DNA of 49,579 nucleotides from Candidatus Peregrinibacteria bacterium CG1_02_54_53 (GCA_001872575.1 MNWP01000033.1:62249-111827); one strand, 5' to 3'; shown: positions 41,797 through 49,275, counted from the first letter of the stretch. A program made the numbers and translations. The notes: generated by a model not told the origin, from the sequence alone.

Positions 41797-43230
41797 ATGC
41801 AGTTATCATCACGTACGATCCGATGGACATCATTGTTCCTCTCGGGTGCGGCTCTCGGGGCCGTCAGCTTCGGTGCTGTTGCCGCAATTCGCGGTTCGGC
41901 CATCTTCCCCGATGTGGTCGAGGGTTCCTACTACGACGAAGCCGTGGGAGAAATGTATTCCGCCGGAGTCATCAAGGGGTACAGCAACGGAAACTTCGGA
42001 CCCAATGATTTCGTCACGCGCGGTCAGGTGGCGGTGATGATGCAGAGGTTGCGTGACGACATTCTGGGATCCGGTGGTGCGCAGTCGAGCTCCCGCTCTT
42101 CATCGAGCAGCTCTTCGAGCAGTTCCAGCTCCTCGAGCAGCTCAGAGTACAACGAATTCGGTGCCTTCCGCTTCACGAGCGACAGTTTCAGTATCCCTGA
42201 GACGGTTTCTTCGTTCACGGTGAGTGTTGAGCGTGAGGGCGGGACGGATGGTGCGGTTTCGGTGAAGTACTCGGTGAAGTCCGGCACGGCAACGTCGGGA
42301 GATGATTTTGTTGCTGTGGATCAATCAACACTCTCATTTACCGATGGACAGGCGAGCAGAACTTTTACGATCTCACTCAAAGACGATGAAATCGGAGAAG
42401 GATCAGAGACCGTGCTCATCGAACTCTCGGCACCCACCGGTGATGCCACGCTTGGCTCTCCAAGCACGGCAACGCTGACGATTCTCGACAACGAGGCTCC
42501 TTCAAGTGGCGGATCCTCCAGTTCTTCTTCCAGCTCTGCGATGTCGGGGGCCGGCACATTGGGTTTCAGCGCTCTCTCTTACGAAGTACGTGAGAATTCC
42601 GCCGCCGCCACCATCACCGTTCTCAGAACCGATGGGTCGAGTGGACAGGTGGATGTGAGTTACGCCACGAGCAACAATACGGCGCAGTCCGGTACGGAGT
42701 ACACCGCAACGAACGGTACGCTGACCTTTGCGAGTGGTGAGACGAGCAAAACATTCACCGTGCCGATCATTGATGATACGGCTGTGGATGGAAAGAAAAT
42801 CCTCACACTCACCCTAAGCGCACCTTCGGGTGGTGCGGTTCTGGGGGTAACACCGGTCTCGCTGAACATTGCGGATAATGAGATCGGTTCCTTTGGAACC
42901 GGATCCTTCATGTTCAGTCACTCCGAGTTCGATGGCACAGAGGGTTCGGGCATCGCCACGGTTACGGTGAACCGTGTGGGGGGAACTCTCCATACGGCCA
43001 GCGTGTCGTATGCGACCAGTAACGGCAGCGCAGGACCGGGATTGGATTACACCACGACAAACGGCACGCTCACATTCGCTCCGGGCGAACAGAGCAAGAG
43101 CTTTACGGTGCCGATCATCAAAGACAGCTTCAACGACAGTGGCGAGTACTTCACGGTTTCACTCTCGAGCCCCACGGCCGGGTCCTCACTCAACAACCCC
43201 AACACGGCGCAGGTGAATGTCTATGAGTAG
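41797..43230 (+). CDS. Secreted surface protein: SLH domain, poly-Ser linker, three Calx-beta domains
   Basis: This 477-residue protein has a signal peptide (about 12-30) and one SLH repeat (IFPDVVEGSYYDEAVGEMYS, then GPNDFVTRGQVAVMMQRL). An almost pure Ser tract (about 97-115) follows, then three Calx-beta-like domains separated by short Ser linkers. Each has the SxxExxxxxxxxVxR...VxYxTxxGTA...TF...G pattern (for example VSVKYSVKSGTATSGDDF). Calx-beta domains often bind calcium in adhesive proteins. It is probably wall-bound through the SLH domain. A strong terminator follows. Confidence 0.88.
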   Translation: MQLSSRTIRWTSLFLSGAALGAVSFGAVAAIRGSAIFPDVVEGSYYDEAVGEMYSAGVIKGYSNGNFGPNDFVTRGQVAVMMQRLRDDILGSGGAQSSSRSSSSSSSSSSSSSSSSEYNEFGAFRFTSDSFSIPETVSSFTVSVEREGGTDGAVSVKYSVKSGTATSGDDFVAVDQSTLSFTDGQASRTFTISLKDDEIGEGSETVLIELSAPTGDATLGSPSTATLTILDNEAPSSGGSSSSSSSSAMSGAGTLGFSALSYEVRENSAAATITVLRTDGSSGQVDVSYATSNNTAQSGTEYTATNGTLTFASGETSKTFTVPIIDDTAVDGKKILTLTLSAPSGGAVLGVTPVSLNIADNEIGSFGTGSFMFSHSEFDGTEGSGIATVTVNRVGGTLHTASVSYATSNGSAGPGLDYTTTNGTLTFAPGEQSKSFTVPIIKDSFNDSGEYFTVSLSSPTAGSSLNNPNTAQVNVYE

Positions 43231-43247
43231 CGTAAACGATGCTTAAG

Positions 43248-43275
43248 AAAGGACGGCCTCGTGCCGTCCTTTTTC
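43248..43275 (+). terminator. Rho-independent terminator of the Calx-beta gene
   Basis: AAGGACGGC/GCCGTCCTT (43249-43257 and 43263-43271) forms a 9-bp stem whose 3' arm runs into five Ts, 18 bases after the stop. Confidence 0.92.
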
Positions 43276-43321
43276 CTATGGTTCACCATGAGCGAGTCCC
43301 ATACATGCGAGGCGAGTCGAA

Positions 43322-43379
43322 TGGTGCCGATGGAGAGAATCGAACCCTCATGACCTTGCGGTCACACGCTCCTGAAGCG
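43322..43379 (-). pseudogene. 3' fragment of a tRNA-Leu(CAG)
   Basis: The minus strand carries the 3' half of a tRNA-Leu, from the anticodon stem (CGCTTCAGGAGCG) through the variable arm and T-arm to CCA. Its middle is identical over about 42 bases to the intact tRNA at 43456, but the acceptor 3' strand (CATCGGC) differs. No 5' half is joined to it, so it cannot form a tRNA. Confidence 0.85.
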
Positions 43380-43455
43380 CCTGTCCGCCGCAGCTCTGCG
43401 AACTTCGTGAGCGGAACGAAGGTGGATGCGCGCCCGCCTGTGTGCCGAAGTGTAT

Positions 43456-43542
43456 TGGTGCCGTGGGAGGGAATCGAACCCTCATGACCTTGCGGTCACA
43501 CGCTCCTGAAGCGTGCGCGTCTACCAGTTCCGCCACCACGGC
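43456..43542 (-). tRNA. tRNA-Leu (anticodon CAG), CCA encoded
   Basis: The minus strand reads GCCGTGG...CCACGGC-A-CCA with a perfect acceptor stem, D-arm (GGCGGAACTGGTAGACGC), anticodon stem and loop (CACGC-TTCAGGA-GCGTG), long variable arm (TGACCGCAAGGTCA) and T-arm (GAGGGTTCGATTCCCTC). Length is 87 bases. Confidence 0.96.
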
Positions 43543-43559
43543 TTGGCACTACGGTGGGC

Positions 43560-43582
43560 AGGTCTACCAATTCCGCCACGGC
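43560..43582 (-). pseudogene. 5' fragment of a tRNA-Leu
   Basis: The minus strand reads GCCGTGGCGGAATTGGTAGA, the acceptor and D-arm start of a tRNA-Leu almost identical to the intact gene, then diverges. It lies 17 bases upstream of the intact tRNA. Confidence 0.8.
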
Positions 43583-43605
43583 ACGTCACTCGCGGGTGAC
43601 GTGCC
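43580..43605. repeat. Perfect 10-bp hairpin abutting the tRNA 5' fragment
   Basis: GGCACGTCAC-TCGCGG-GTGACGTGCC; its first arm begins inside the last bases of the tRNA fragment. There is no T-run on either strand, so it is not a typical terminator. Confidence 0.7.
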
Positions 43606-43648
43606 ACGTCGGCAACGGACGGGAGTGTAGCACAATGGCCGTGTGAAG

Positions 43649-43852
43649 CTATTGTCCGCCCCGCAATCTCGTGCGTGCGGCCGAGGCCAGATCGGCGACC
43701 GCTGCGCCTCCGCAGATCAATGCAGTGCCGATGGCGAATCGCGGATAGGCAAAGAGCTCAACGAGTGCCTCCTCCACTTTCTTCTGCGGGGGAAGCTCCC
43801 TGCGGAATTCCTGCATCATGTCCCACATTTCGCGTGTGTGCTTCCATTCCAT
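43649..43852 (-). CDS. Small hypothetical protein with one membrane helix, 67 aa
   Basis: Function unknown. The sequence MEWKHTREMWDMMQEFRREL is amphipathic. A charged segment and then a hydrophobic stretch (FAIGTALICGGAAVADLA) look like one membrane-embedded helix, followed by an Arg-rich tail. The start at 43852 is supported by TACACT six bases upstream, the same leaderless arrangement as elsewhere. It is divergent from the O-antigen ligase-like gene. Confidence 0.6.
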   Translation of the reverse strand: MEWKHTREMWDMMQEFRRELPPQKKVEEALVELFAYPRFAIGTALICGGAAVADLASAARTRLRGGQ

Positions 43853-43858
43853 GGTGGA

Positions 43859-43904
43859 AGTGTACTCCGAGAGGGTTTCCTGCAAGAAGGATTTTCGGCA
43901 TACT
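43859..43904. promoter_or_regulatory. Divergent leaderless promoters
   Basis: TACACT (minus strand, 43859-43864) lies six bases before ATG 43852, and CATACT (plus strand, 43899-43904) lies seven bases before ATG 43912. Only 59 bases separate the two start codons, so the -35 regions must overlap or be absent. Confidence 0.5.
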
Positions 43905-43911
43905 GGGCGGG

Positions 43912-45933
43912 ATGTTTGCACAAGCCCTCGCGCGCCTTCGGCGCGCACCTTGGGAGCGTTACAGCCAGGCTGCACTCCTTCTCCTCATCGCGTTCGCAAT
44001 ATTCTGGCGGGGCGGTCGTACCCTTGATGTGACGTTGCTCTTGGGGCTCGTTGCGAGTGCCGTGGTGTTGATGCCCGGTCATCGCAGATACGAGGATGAT
44101 CGATCGATATCTGCCATTGTCTGGTGGCTGACGATTGCCTTCGTGCTTTGGACGGGCTTGAGTTACATATTCACAACGACCATGAATTACGGATTCGACC
44201 AGGTAGTGCAGACGGCGGCTTTTGCACTGCTCTTTCTGTGGATGGCTCGTCAGCCCGCCGATGCGCGCATCCGCACGTCGGTTCTCAGGGTGCTTGTGGT
44301 ATCGGTGCTGGTCGCTTGTCTCGTGGGCGTTTTCGTATACGCCATGGGACCGCTCAATCGTTTCGTGGGGATATTCCTCGACATCCGTGCTCCGTGGAAG
44401 CATGCGTGGCCCAATGCATGGGCCGAACTCCTCCTCCTCGCCTGGCCGGTGGCGCTTTTGCTCTCGCGAGCACAGCATGAACAGGGCAGTACAAATCTGA
44501 GGACCTTTTGGAAGATCGCCAAGCGCACGACCCCGGCAGGCGTTATGGTGGGATGTCTGCTTTTAAGCTTTTCGCGTGCGGCAATCGTGGCGTTTGTGGG
44601 GCAGGGGATCATCCTGCTCTTTTGGTCGTACCGTCGTCGTGTGTCATGGAGGCGCATTGCCGCAGTCGTCACCGGCACTCTTGTCGTCGGGCTCCTGATC
44701 TTTGGCCTCAGCAATCACCTGCGCGCACGTGCGCACGCCGTACAGTCGCTTTCGGAGCGCGTACTTTTTCTCACGCCCGAAGGCTCCGGCTCGCTAACCG
44801 AGCGCGTCAGTTTCTGGCGTCAGGCCGTGCAATTATCCGTCGAGCATCCGCTCTTCGGTTGGGGGCCGGGCAGTTTTCGTTTCGCGCAAATGCCACTTAT
44901 GGATGACGTGCTCGCAACATCCGATCACGCACACAATCTCTACCTTCACGTTGCCGCGGAGCGCGGGTTGCCCGCGGTATTCATCCTTCTTGCGCTCACG
45001 CTTGTCCTTCTCCTTCCGCTCCTCAAAGGATTACTTCCGCCTCTGCGTTGTTCTTTTACGGGCTGCCCGATTACCTGCGCATTGGCACGTATTCAACGTC
45101 ATGAGCTCACAACGGATCAGGTGCTGCTGCTCACCGCTCTGCTCGGCGTCTTTGCCCATAATCTGGTCGACTTCAATCTGCATTACATCGCCGTCGCTCT
45201 GCCGGCAGTGCTGATACTCGCACTCCTCGAGGATGGGGGAGCGGAAAGTACGAACAAAAAATTTGTTCATAAAATCGAATACGCCATTGCCATCATTTTG
45301 CTCGCGGCCGTCATGCGTGAAAGTTACTATGCCGTGACTTCGACACTCGCCCGACGCGCCGATGCACAGGGAAAGACAGCTCAGGCGCTTACGTGGTACG
45401 AGCGTTCGGCAGGGGAGTGGTATAGCCGCGATGGATTGTTGTCATACGCACGTTTGCAGATGCGCGCCGGCGTGCCGCAGGCAGCACAGCGCACCGTTCA
45501 TCGCTATACCCAGACGATCAATCCCGTGGATGCACGCGGATGGGCCCTGCAGGCCGAGATGGCTTCTGCCGTGAGGAACACAAATGAATCCCGGATTTCG
45601 TATGAGCGCGCACTCTCTCTGGGTCGTTACACGGATCTGCGCATCCTTCACGGACTTCTCGTGCTCCTCTCGCTCGAGAGTACGACAGCGATGGCCGAGC
45701 GCCAGAAGGAATTCGATGTCATTGTGCAGCACTATTACGATGCCATCCTTCGCAATGCTCACTACATCGCCCTCTCGTCGAATGTCGAGGAGTTCCTCGC
45801 CGTAACCGAGGTCATGGCACTGGCGTTTCCTGACGATGCCCCGCGCTACCAGGTCATGGCTGCCGGAGCCGATCGACAGGCAAAAAGCGAGCGTGCGCGC
45901 CTTTCCGCGCTTGTCTCGCAAGATCTCTGGTGA
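43912..45933 (+). CDS. O-antigen ligase/polymerase-like membrane protein (Wzy_C)
   Basis: This 673-residue protein has about ten to twelve membrane helices in its first 460 residues. A large outer loop is followed by GWGPGSFRF and SDHAHNLYLHVAAERGLPAV, the family signature (HAHNxxL) of WaaL/Wzy/PglL-type O-antigen ligases. The C-terminal 200 residues are helical and resemble TPR units (AQALTWYERSAGEWYSRDGL). It may polymerise or transfer lipid-linked glycan. The start at 43912 follows CATACT by seven bases. The upstream extension of the open frame overlaps a convincing opposite gene and is rejected. Confidence 0.82.
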   Translation: MFAQALARLRRAPWERYSQAALLLLIAFAIFWRGGRTLDVTLLLGLVASAVVLMPGHRRYEDDRSISAIVWWLTIAFVLWTGLSYIFTTTMNYGFDQVVQTAAFALLFLWMARQPADARIRTSVLRVLVVSVLVACLVGVFVYAMGPLNRFVGIFLDIRAPWKHAWPNAWAELLLLAWPVALLLSRAQHEQGSTNLRTFWKIAKRTTPAGVMVGCLLLSFSRAAIVAFVGQGIILLFWSYRRRVSWRRIAAVVTGTLVVGLLIFGLSNHLRARAHAVQSLSERVLFLTPEGSGSLTERVSFWRQAVQLSVEHPLFGWGPGSFRFAQMPLMDDVLATSDHAHNLYLHVAAERGLPAVFILLALTLVLLLPLLKGLLPPLRCSFTGCPITCALARIQRHELTTDQVLLLTALLGVFAHNLVDFNLHYIAVALPAVLILALLEDGGAESTNKKFVHKIEYAIAIILLAAVMRESYYAVTSTLARRADAQGKTAQALTWYERSAGEWYSRDGLLSYARLQMRAGVPQAAQRTVHRYTQTINPVDARGWALQAEMASAVRNTNESRISYERALSLGRYTDLRILHGLLVLLSLESTTAMAERQKEFDVIVQHYYDAILRNAHYIALSSNVEEFLAVTEVMALAFPDDAPRYQVMAAGADRQAKSERARLSALVSQDLW

Positions 45934-45974
45934 GAGGCCAATGTGCCTGCTAGAGTGCTTTTCCTCTTCACTCT

Positions 45975-46481
45975 ATGAGAAACCTTTTTCCTTTCTTCAT
46001 CGCTTCTGCGCTCCTGCTCACAGCCTGCGGGTCCGATACGAGTATCAATGCACCGCTCGGCTCAGAAACCTTTCAGTACAACATGCCATCCGGTGCGGTG
46101 CAGGATGCACGATTTGGTAAAGAGGAATTCTTTGCATACGGCGCCATCATGGGCACGCCAAGCGTACCGGCAAACGGGCTCGCCAAGGTGCATGTGTTCG
46201 AGAAGGGAACGTCGCTCCATACGCTCCAGGTCAATATCACCCTCCCGAAGGATGGCTATTTCTACGAGGGATGGTTGGTGAATCCCAAAACGGACGAGCG
46301 TATCTCTACAGGCCACTTACGGAGCCTCTTTGGGGATGTGCGACACAATCTCGACTATCAGGCGGATCGTGATTTGCGCGTCTTCACAAAGGTGATCATC
46401 ACATTGGAAAAGGACGATGGCAATTCCGCCTTCGCAACGGAGGTGGCAACCGGTACGCTCAAGGAATTGAAGCGCGATTGA
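45975..46481 (+). CDS. Exported lipoprotein, 168 aa
   Basis: MRNLFPFFIASALLLTACGS has a lipoprotein signal peptide with lipobox LTAC (Cys18). The mature part is beta-rich. It contains VNITLPKDGYFYEGWLVNP and FTKVIITLEKDDG, which resemble anti-sigma-K C-terminal or similar extracytoplasmic beta domains, but I cannot name the family with confidence. It follows the O-antigen ligase-like gene by 41 bases and may share its transcript. Confidence 0.78.
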   Translation: MRNLFPFFIASALLLTACGSDTSINAPLGSETFQYNMPSGAVQDARFGKEEFFAYGAIMGTPSVPANGLAKVHVFEKGTSLHTLQVNITLPKDGYFYEGWLVNPKTDERISTGHLRSLFGDVRHNLDYQADRDLRVFTKVIITLEKDDGNSAFATEVATGTLKELKRD

Positions 46482-46629
46482 GAATAGTTTTCGGCAATTT
46501 AGAGTCAAAGAAGCCGCCCGACCTTGCGCACGAGGCGCTCAAGGAGGCGGTGATAGGGGACTGCGAGGCAGTGTTTGTATGTTGTGGTGCCTGCAGGATG
46601 CGAAGCTCCGACCTCTTCCGTTTCGGCGA

Positions 46630-46761
46630 TCAGCCGAGAACCGGGAGACTCATCACCATCGCGATGGATAGAAAGGTGATGAGCAGCGCGTGCATGAGCA
46701 CGAGCGGGGCGGAAGCACAGTGAAGATGTTGCTTCACGGGTTTTATCGTAGTGGTAGCCAT
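46630..46761 (-). CDS. Possible small membrane peptide, 43 aa
   Basis: Reading the minus strand from ATG 46761 to TGA gives a 43-residue peptide starting MATTTIKPVKQHLHCASAPL. A hydrophobic helix at about 19-40 follows (LVLMHALLITFLSIAMVM). It has a good promoter, TAGACA-N16-TACACT (46773-46800), ending 11 bases before the ATG. No family is recognised. The rest of 46481-47022 shows no other convincing gene; 46800-47020 is AT-rich and featureless to my eye. Confidence 0.42.
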   Translation of the reverse strand: MATTTIKPVKQHLHCASAPLVLMHALLITFLSIAMVMSLPVLG

Positions 46762-46772
46762 AAGAGCGCGGC

Positions 46773-46800
46773 AGTGTACTCAGGCCCGACATGTTGTCTA
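46773..46800 (-). promoter_or_regulatory. Promoter of the 43-aa ORF
   Basis: TAGACA (46795-46800), a 16-base spacer and TACACT (46773-46778) on the minus strand. Confidence 0.5.
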
Positions 46801-47022
46801 GATATCTTTGACTCATATTTGTGCTCGGTATTCTAATACTTGTCAAAAAACGTACTGTTTCTGGCTTCATAGAGGGAAGAACTCGCTAAATATCTGTGGA
46901 CGTAGAAGAAGAGTAAGTTTGTACAAATTTAGTGTTCAATAAAAGGTTATCTGTATAGTATTTAAAACATGTAATTAATCATATGGCAATTATTCATGGA
47001 GTGCGCAGCGCCGTTTCGCAAA

Positions 47023-47045
47023 AAACGAAAAAGCTTTTCAAAAGC
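47023..47045 (-). terminator. cimA terminator
   Basis: GCTTTT-G-AAAAGC (47033-47045) is followed by TTTTTCG on the minus strand, directly after the cimA stop. Confidence 0.65.
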
Positions 47046-47047
47046 GC

Positions 47048-48706
47048 TTAGGCTTCAGTAGTTGCTCGTATGCGTTCCAACTGAAGCCTGTATTCCATGG
47101 CATCAACGATGCACTGCCAGCCGGCGTCGATAGAGTTTGCGCTGACACCGGTGGTTGTCCATCGCCGCTCGCCGTCCGTCCAATCGACGGTAACCTGCAC
47201 GACCGAGTGCGTTCCCTTATGGGATTTCGGTGATTTATCGAGGTGATAATCGAGGAGCTCAACGCTCTGAGGCAGTAAAGGGAAGCGTTCCTTAAGCGCT
47301 TTTACCAGCGCCTCACAAAGTGCACCGATGGGACCGTCATCTTTTGCAACAGTATCATAATCTTCTTGGTCTCCGTTCACACGAACCGAGACGATGGCAC
47401 GGGTATTCTTATCCTTCCCGTTTTGCATTTCGGATGTAATCGAACCCGGATTATGCACACTCAGCGTACTGTGAACCTCAGATGAGAGGACACAGATTTG
47501 AGGATGGAGCTCATTCAGCGCTCGCAACATCAGAAGTTCCACGGAGGCATCGGCGCGATCCATGCAAAATCCACTGGCCTCCTTGGTTTCGATGGCTCTC
47601 AGAATGCGTTGTTGTAGCTCTTTGCTTTGGAGGACCTGACCTTTTACCATTTCGGACAGAAGAGAGGAATTGCTGACGAGATTCCGCACATTTGAGAGAC
47701 CGGCCTGTTTGGAGCCGACGATGATACGGCTATTCCCCCATGTTTCCGGAGATGATCCTTCGTAGAGTCGTGGATTTTTGGCAACGGCCGATACGTGCAT
47801 TCCTCCTTTGTGGGCAAACGCATTCCTGCCAACAAATGGTTGCGTGGGATGGCGGCTAACGCGCATCTGTCGAGCAGCGTCTTCGGAGGCGATTGTCAGG
47901 AGGTGCAGATTTTCTTCCGGAATGGTGGCATATCCCTCCAAATGCAGGTTCGCGATGATCGATTCGAGTTTTCCATTGCCAGTCCGTTCGCCCGCGCCGT
48001 TCCATGTGCCGTCTACGTGACGGGCGCCGGAATACACGGCTGCCAGTGCATTGGCGACGGCAAGGTCTCGATCGTTATGAGGATGGATGCCGATAATGAG
48101 CTGCGGGAATGTGCGACGGACTTCCTCCGTCATCTGTGCGATATGATGAGGAACGGAGTATCCATTGGTATCACACAGGATCACGCGTATTGCACCTCCT
48201 CGAACGGCGGCTTCTATGGCGGCGAGGGGATACTCGGGATCCTCCTGAAATCCATCGAAGGCGTGCTCCGCATCGAAGTGGAGTCGGTCATGTCCTTGGG
48301 AACGGAGAAACGCAAAGGAATCCGTAATGAGTTCCAGATTCTCCTGAGGAGTAATGCCCAACGCCTCTTTCACTTGAAAACGGGAGGCCTTGCCCACGAG
48401 TGTCAGTACGGGGGCCCTTGAGTTATGCAATGCGTTGAGTATGGAATCCTGTTCTGCAGGGGTGCCTTTGCCGTGTGTCTTGCCGAATGCGGAATACGTG
48501 ATCCCTGCAGGCGGATGTTCACGAAGATGAGAAAAGACGGCGTTATCCACTCGGTTCGATCCTGCGAACCCTGCTTCGACGCCATAGAGACCAAGTGAGC
48601 GGTCTTTCTCTATGAACCAAAGTTTGTCTTCCGTACCCATGCCAACGCCGAAGCTTTGATCTCCATCGCGTGGAGTGACGTCGTTGATTTCTATGAATTT
48701 TTCCAT
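47048..48706 (-). CDS. cimA: (R)-citramalate synthase (CimA), LeuA-like
   Basis: CimA condenses pyruvate and acetyl-CoA to citramalate, the first step of the threonine-independent isoleucine pathway. The TIM-barrel starts MEKFIEINDVTPRDGDQSFG; DVTPRDG matches the DxTxRDG catalytic motif. GIHPHNDRDLAVANALAAV supplies the metal-binding HxH region, followed by DGTWNGAGERTGN and FAHKGGMHVSAV. The C-terminal LeuA-type regulatory domain (about 430-552) is typical of CimA and usually senses Ile. At 552 residues the length is as expected. The start at 48706 precedes the first barrel strand; the frame is open further upstream across the leader but reads unlike the family. An apparent Ile attenuator precedes it. 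A related 2-isopropylmalate or homocitrate synthase is less likely. Confidence 0.88.
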   Translation of the reverse strand: MEKFIEINDVTPRDGDQSFGVGMGTEDKLWFIEKDRSLGLYGVEAGFAGSNRVDNAVFSHLREHPPAGITYSAFGKTHGKGTPAEQDSILNALHNSRAPVLTLVGKASRFQVKEALGITPQENLELITDSFAFLRSQGHDRLHFDAEHAFDGFQEDPEYPLAAIEAAVRGGAIRVILCDTNGYSVPHHIAQMTEEVRRTFPQLIIGIHPHNDRDLAVANALAAVYSGARHVDGTWNGAGERTGNGKLESIIANLHLEGYATIPEENLHLLTIASEDAARQMRVSRHPTQPFVGRNAFAHKGGMHVSAVAKNPRLYEGSSPETWGNSRIIVGSKQAGLSNVRNLVSNSSLLSEMVKGQVLQSKELQQRILRAIETKEASGFCMDRADASVELLMLRALNELHPQICVLSSEVHSTLSVHNPGSITSEMQNGKDKNTRAIVSVRVNGDQEDYDTVAKDDGPIGALCEALVKALKERFPLLPQSVELLDYHLDKSPKSHKGTHSVVQVTVDWTDGERRWTTTGVSANSIDAGWQCIVDAMEYRLQLERIRATTEA

Positions 48707-48725
48707 TGGAAGAAAGAAGGAATAC

Positions 48726-48748
48726 AAAAAATCCCGCCGGGCGCGGGA
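48726..48748 (-). terminator. Attenuator terminator in the cimA leader
   Basis: TCCCGC-loop-GCGGGA (48743-48748 and 48732-48737) is followed by six Ts (48726-48731), 20 bases before the cimA ATG. An intrinsic terminator upstream of the gene in its own leader is the hallmark of transcription attenuation. Confidence 0.8.
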
Positions 48749-48757
48749 GAGTAGGGG

Positions 48758-48812
48758 ATCATCAGCTACTTCCTCACGCCGTTTGGGCGGGGGTGATAAT
48801 CGAGCTGATGAT
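48758..48812 (-). promoter_or_regulatory. Attenuator 1:2 stem overlapping the Ile codons
   Basis: ATCATCAGCT (48803-48812, minus strand), which spans the first two Ile codons of the leader peptide, is perfectly complementary to AGCTGATGAT (48758-48767). Alternatively CCCGCC (48786-48791) can pair with GGCGGG (48733-48738) of the terminator, giving a possible antiterminator. The two pairings look mutually exclusive. Confidence 0.7.
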
Positions 48813-48827
48813 GGCGCGCTGTGCCAT
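48774..48827 (-). CDS. cimA leader peptide, 17 aa, Ile-rich
   Basis: The minus strand encodes MAQRAIISSIITPAQTA followed by TGA. Four of 17 residues are Ile, in two adjacent pairs (ATC ATC and ATT ATC). Its ATG lies nine bases after the -10 box, so its translation would be near-leaderless. Ribosome stalling at the Ile codons when Ile-tRNA is scarce would control the downstream hairpins. It is too short for homology tests; the call rests on position, codon content and structure. Confidence 0.7.
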   Translation of the reverse strand: MAQRAIISSIITPAQTA

Positions 48828-48836
48828 GTTGTGCGC

Positions 48837-48864
48837 ATTGTAATATCGCGTTTCGGTTTGTCAA
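48837..48864 (-). promoter_or_regulatory. Promoter of the cimA transcript
   Basis: TTGACA (48859-48864), a 16-base spacer and TACAAT (48837-48842) give the best sigma70-type promoter in the window. Transcription should start near 48830, just before the leader peptide ATG at 48827. Confidence 0.85.
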
Positions 48865-48889
48865 TGAAAAGCTCTCTTCAGGCGCTCGT

Positions 48890-49222
48890 TCACTGTTGGG
48901 CGCCTTGCCTGTTCTGTTGCCACACGGCATATGCGTCTTGAAACGCTGACAGCAACGCATCCACGCTTTCTTGCATTCGTGCATCGAGGCGTGCCTGCTC
49001 TGTCAGATAAGGAAGAGCGTCATTGTGCACACTCTCTACGAATTGCGGACGCATGCGTTGCAGGGTTCCATCACGCAACGATTGGAGTGCGCCACTAAAA
49101 ATATTTTTCTGCACGCGGGCCTTCGTGGCACCTGTTTGCACGGCATAAATGGCGCGCGAAAGATCCTGTTCGTATCCGTTGTGTCTGGCCGGATTCAAGT
49201 ACGTTTGAGGTCGCTCGTTCAT
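48890..49222 (-). CDS. Hypothetical helical protein, 110 aa
   Basis: I do not recognise this protein. From MNERPQTYLNPARHNGYEQD on, it is predicted by eye to be mostly alpha-helical and soluble, with a Gln-rich C-terminus (AVWQQNRQGAQQ). The start at 49222 is chosen because the upstream extension covers the promoter. A promoter TTGCTA-N16-TATAAT (49248-49275) precedes it. It ends 25 bases before the -35 box of cimA. Confidence 0.6.
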   Translation of the reverse strand: MNERPQTYLNPARHNGYEQDLSRAIYAVQTGATKARVQKNIFSGALQSLRDGTLQRMRPQFVESVHNDALPYLTEQARLDARMQESVDALLSAFQDAYAVWQQNRQGAQQ

Positions 49223-49247
49223 TTCTTGTGAAGAGGATTCATTATTG

Positions 49248-49275
49248 ATTATAAAAGTTATTCTAAAAATAGCAA
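49248..49275 (-). promoter_or_regulatory. Promoter of the 48890-49222 gene
   Basis: TTGCTA (49270-49275), a 16-base spacer and TATAAT (49248-49253) on the minus strand, about 25 bases before the ATG at 49222. Confidence 0.6.

Noticed and set aside
42085-42145. Repetitive AGC/TCG-rich tract considered as a CRISPR or satellite
   Set aside because: It encodes the poly-Ser linker of the SLH/Calx-beta protein with mixed Ser codons and has no spacer structure. No CRISPR array was seen in the window.
43239-43487. 82-codon plus-strand frame
   Set aside because: It runs antisense through the tRNA-Leu fragment and part of the intact tRNA-Leu; this is a typical false protein.
46490-46630. Possible structural RNA after the lipoprotein gene
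   Set aside because: I looked for tRNA, SRP RNA, tmRNA and RNase P signatures and saw none.
46505-46870. 121-codon minus-strand frame after the lipoprotein gene
   Set aside because: It covers the promoter and a better small frame (46630-46761). It shows no family resemblance, although its C-terminal part could be a gene remnant.
48707-48838. N-terminal extension of cimA to 48838
   Set aside because: The in-frame residues are Arg/Ser/Pro-rich and unlike LeuA-family proteins, and the region contains the leader peptide and terminator hairpin.
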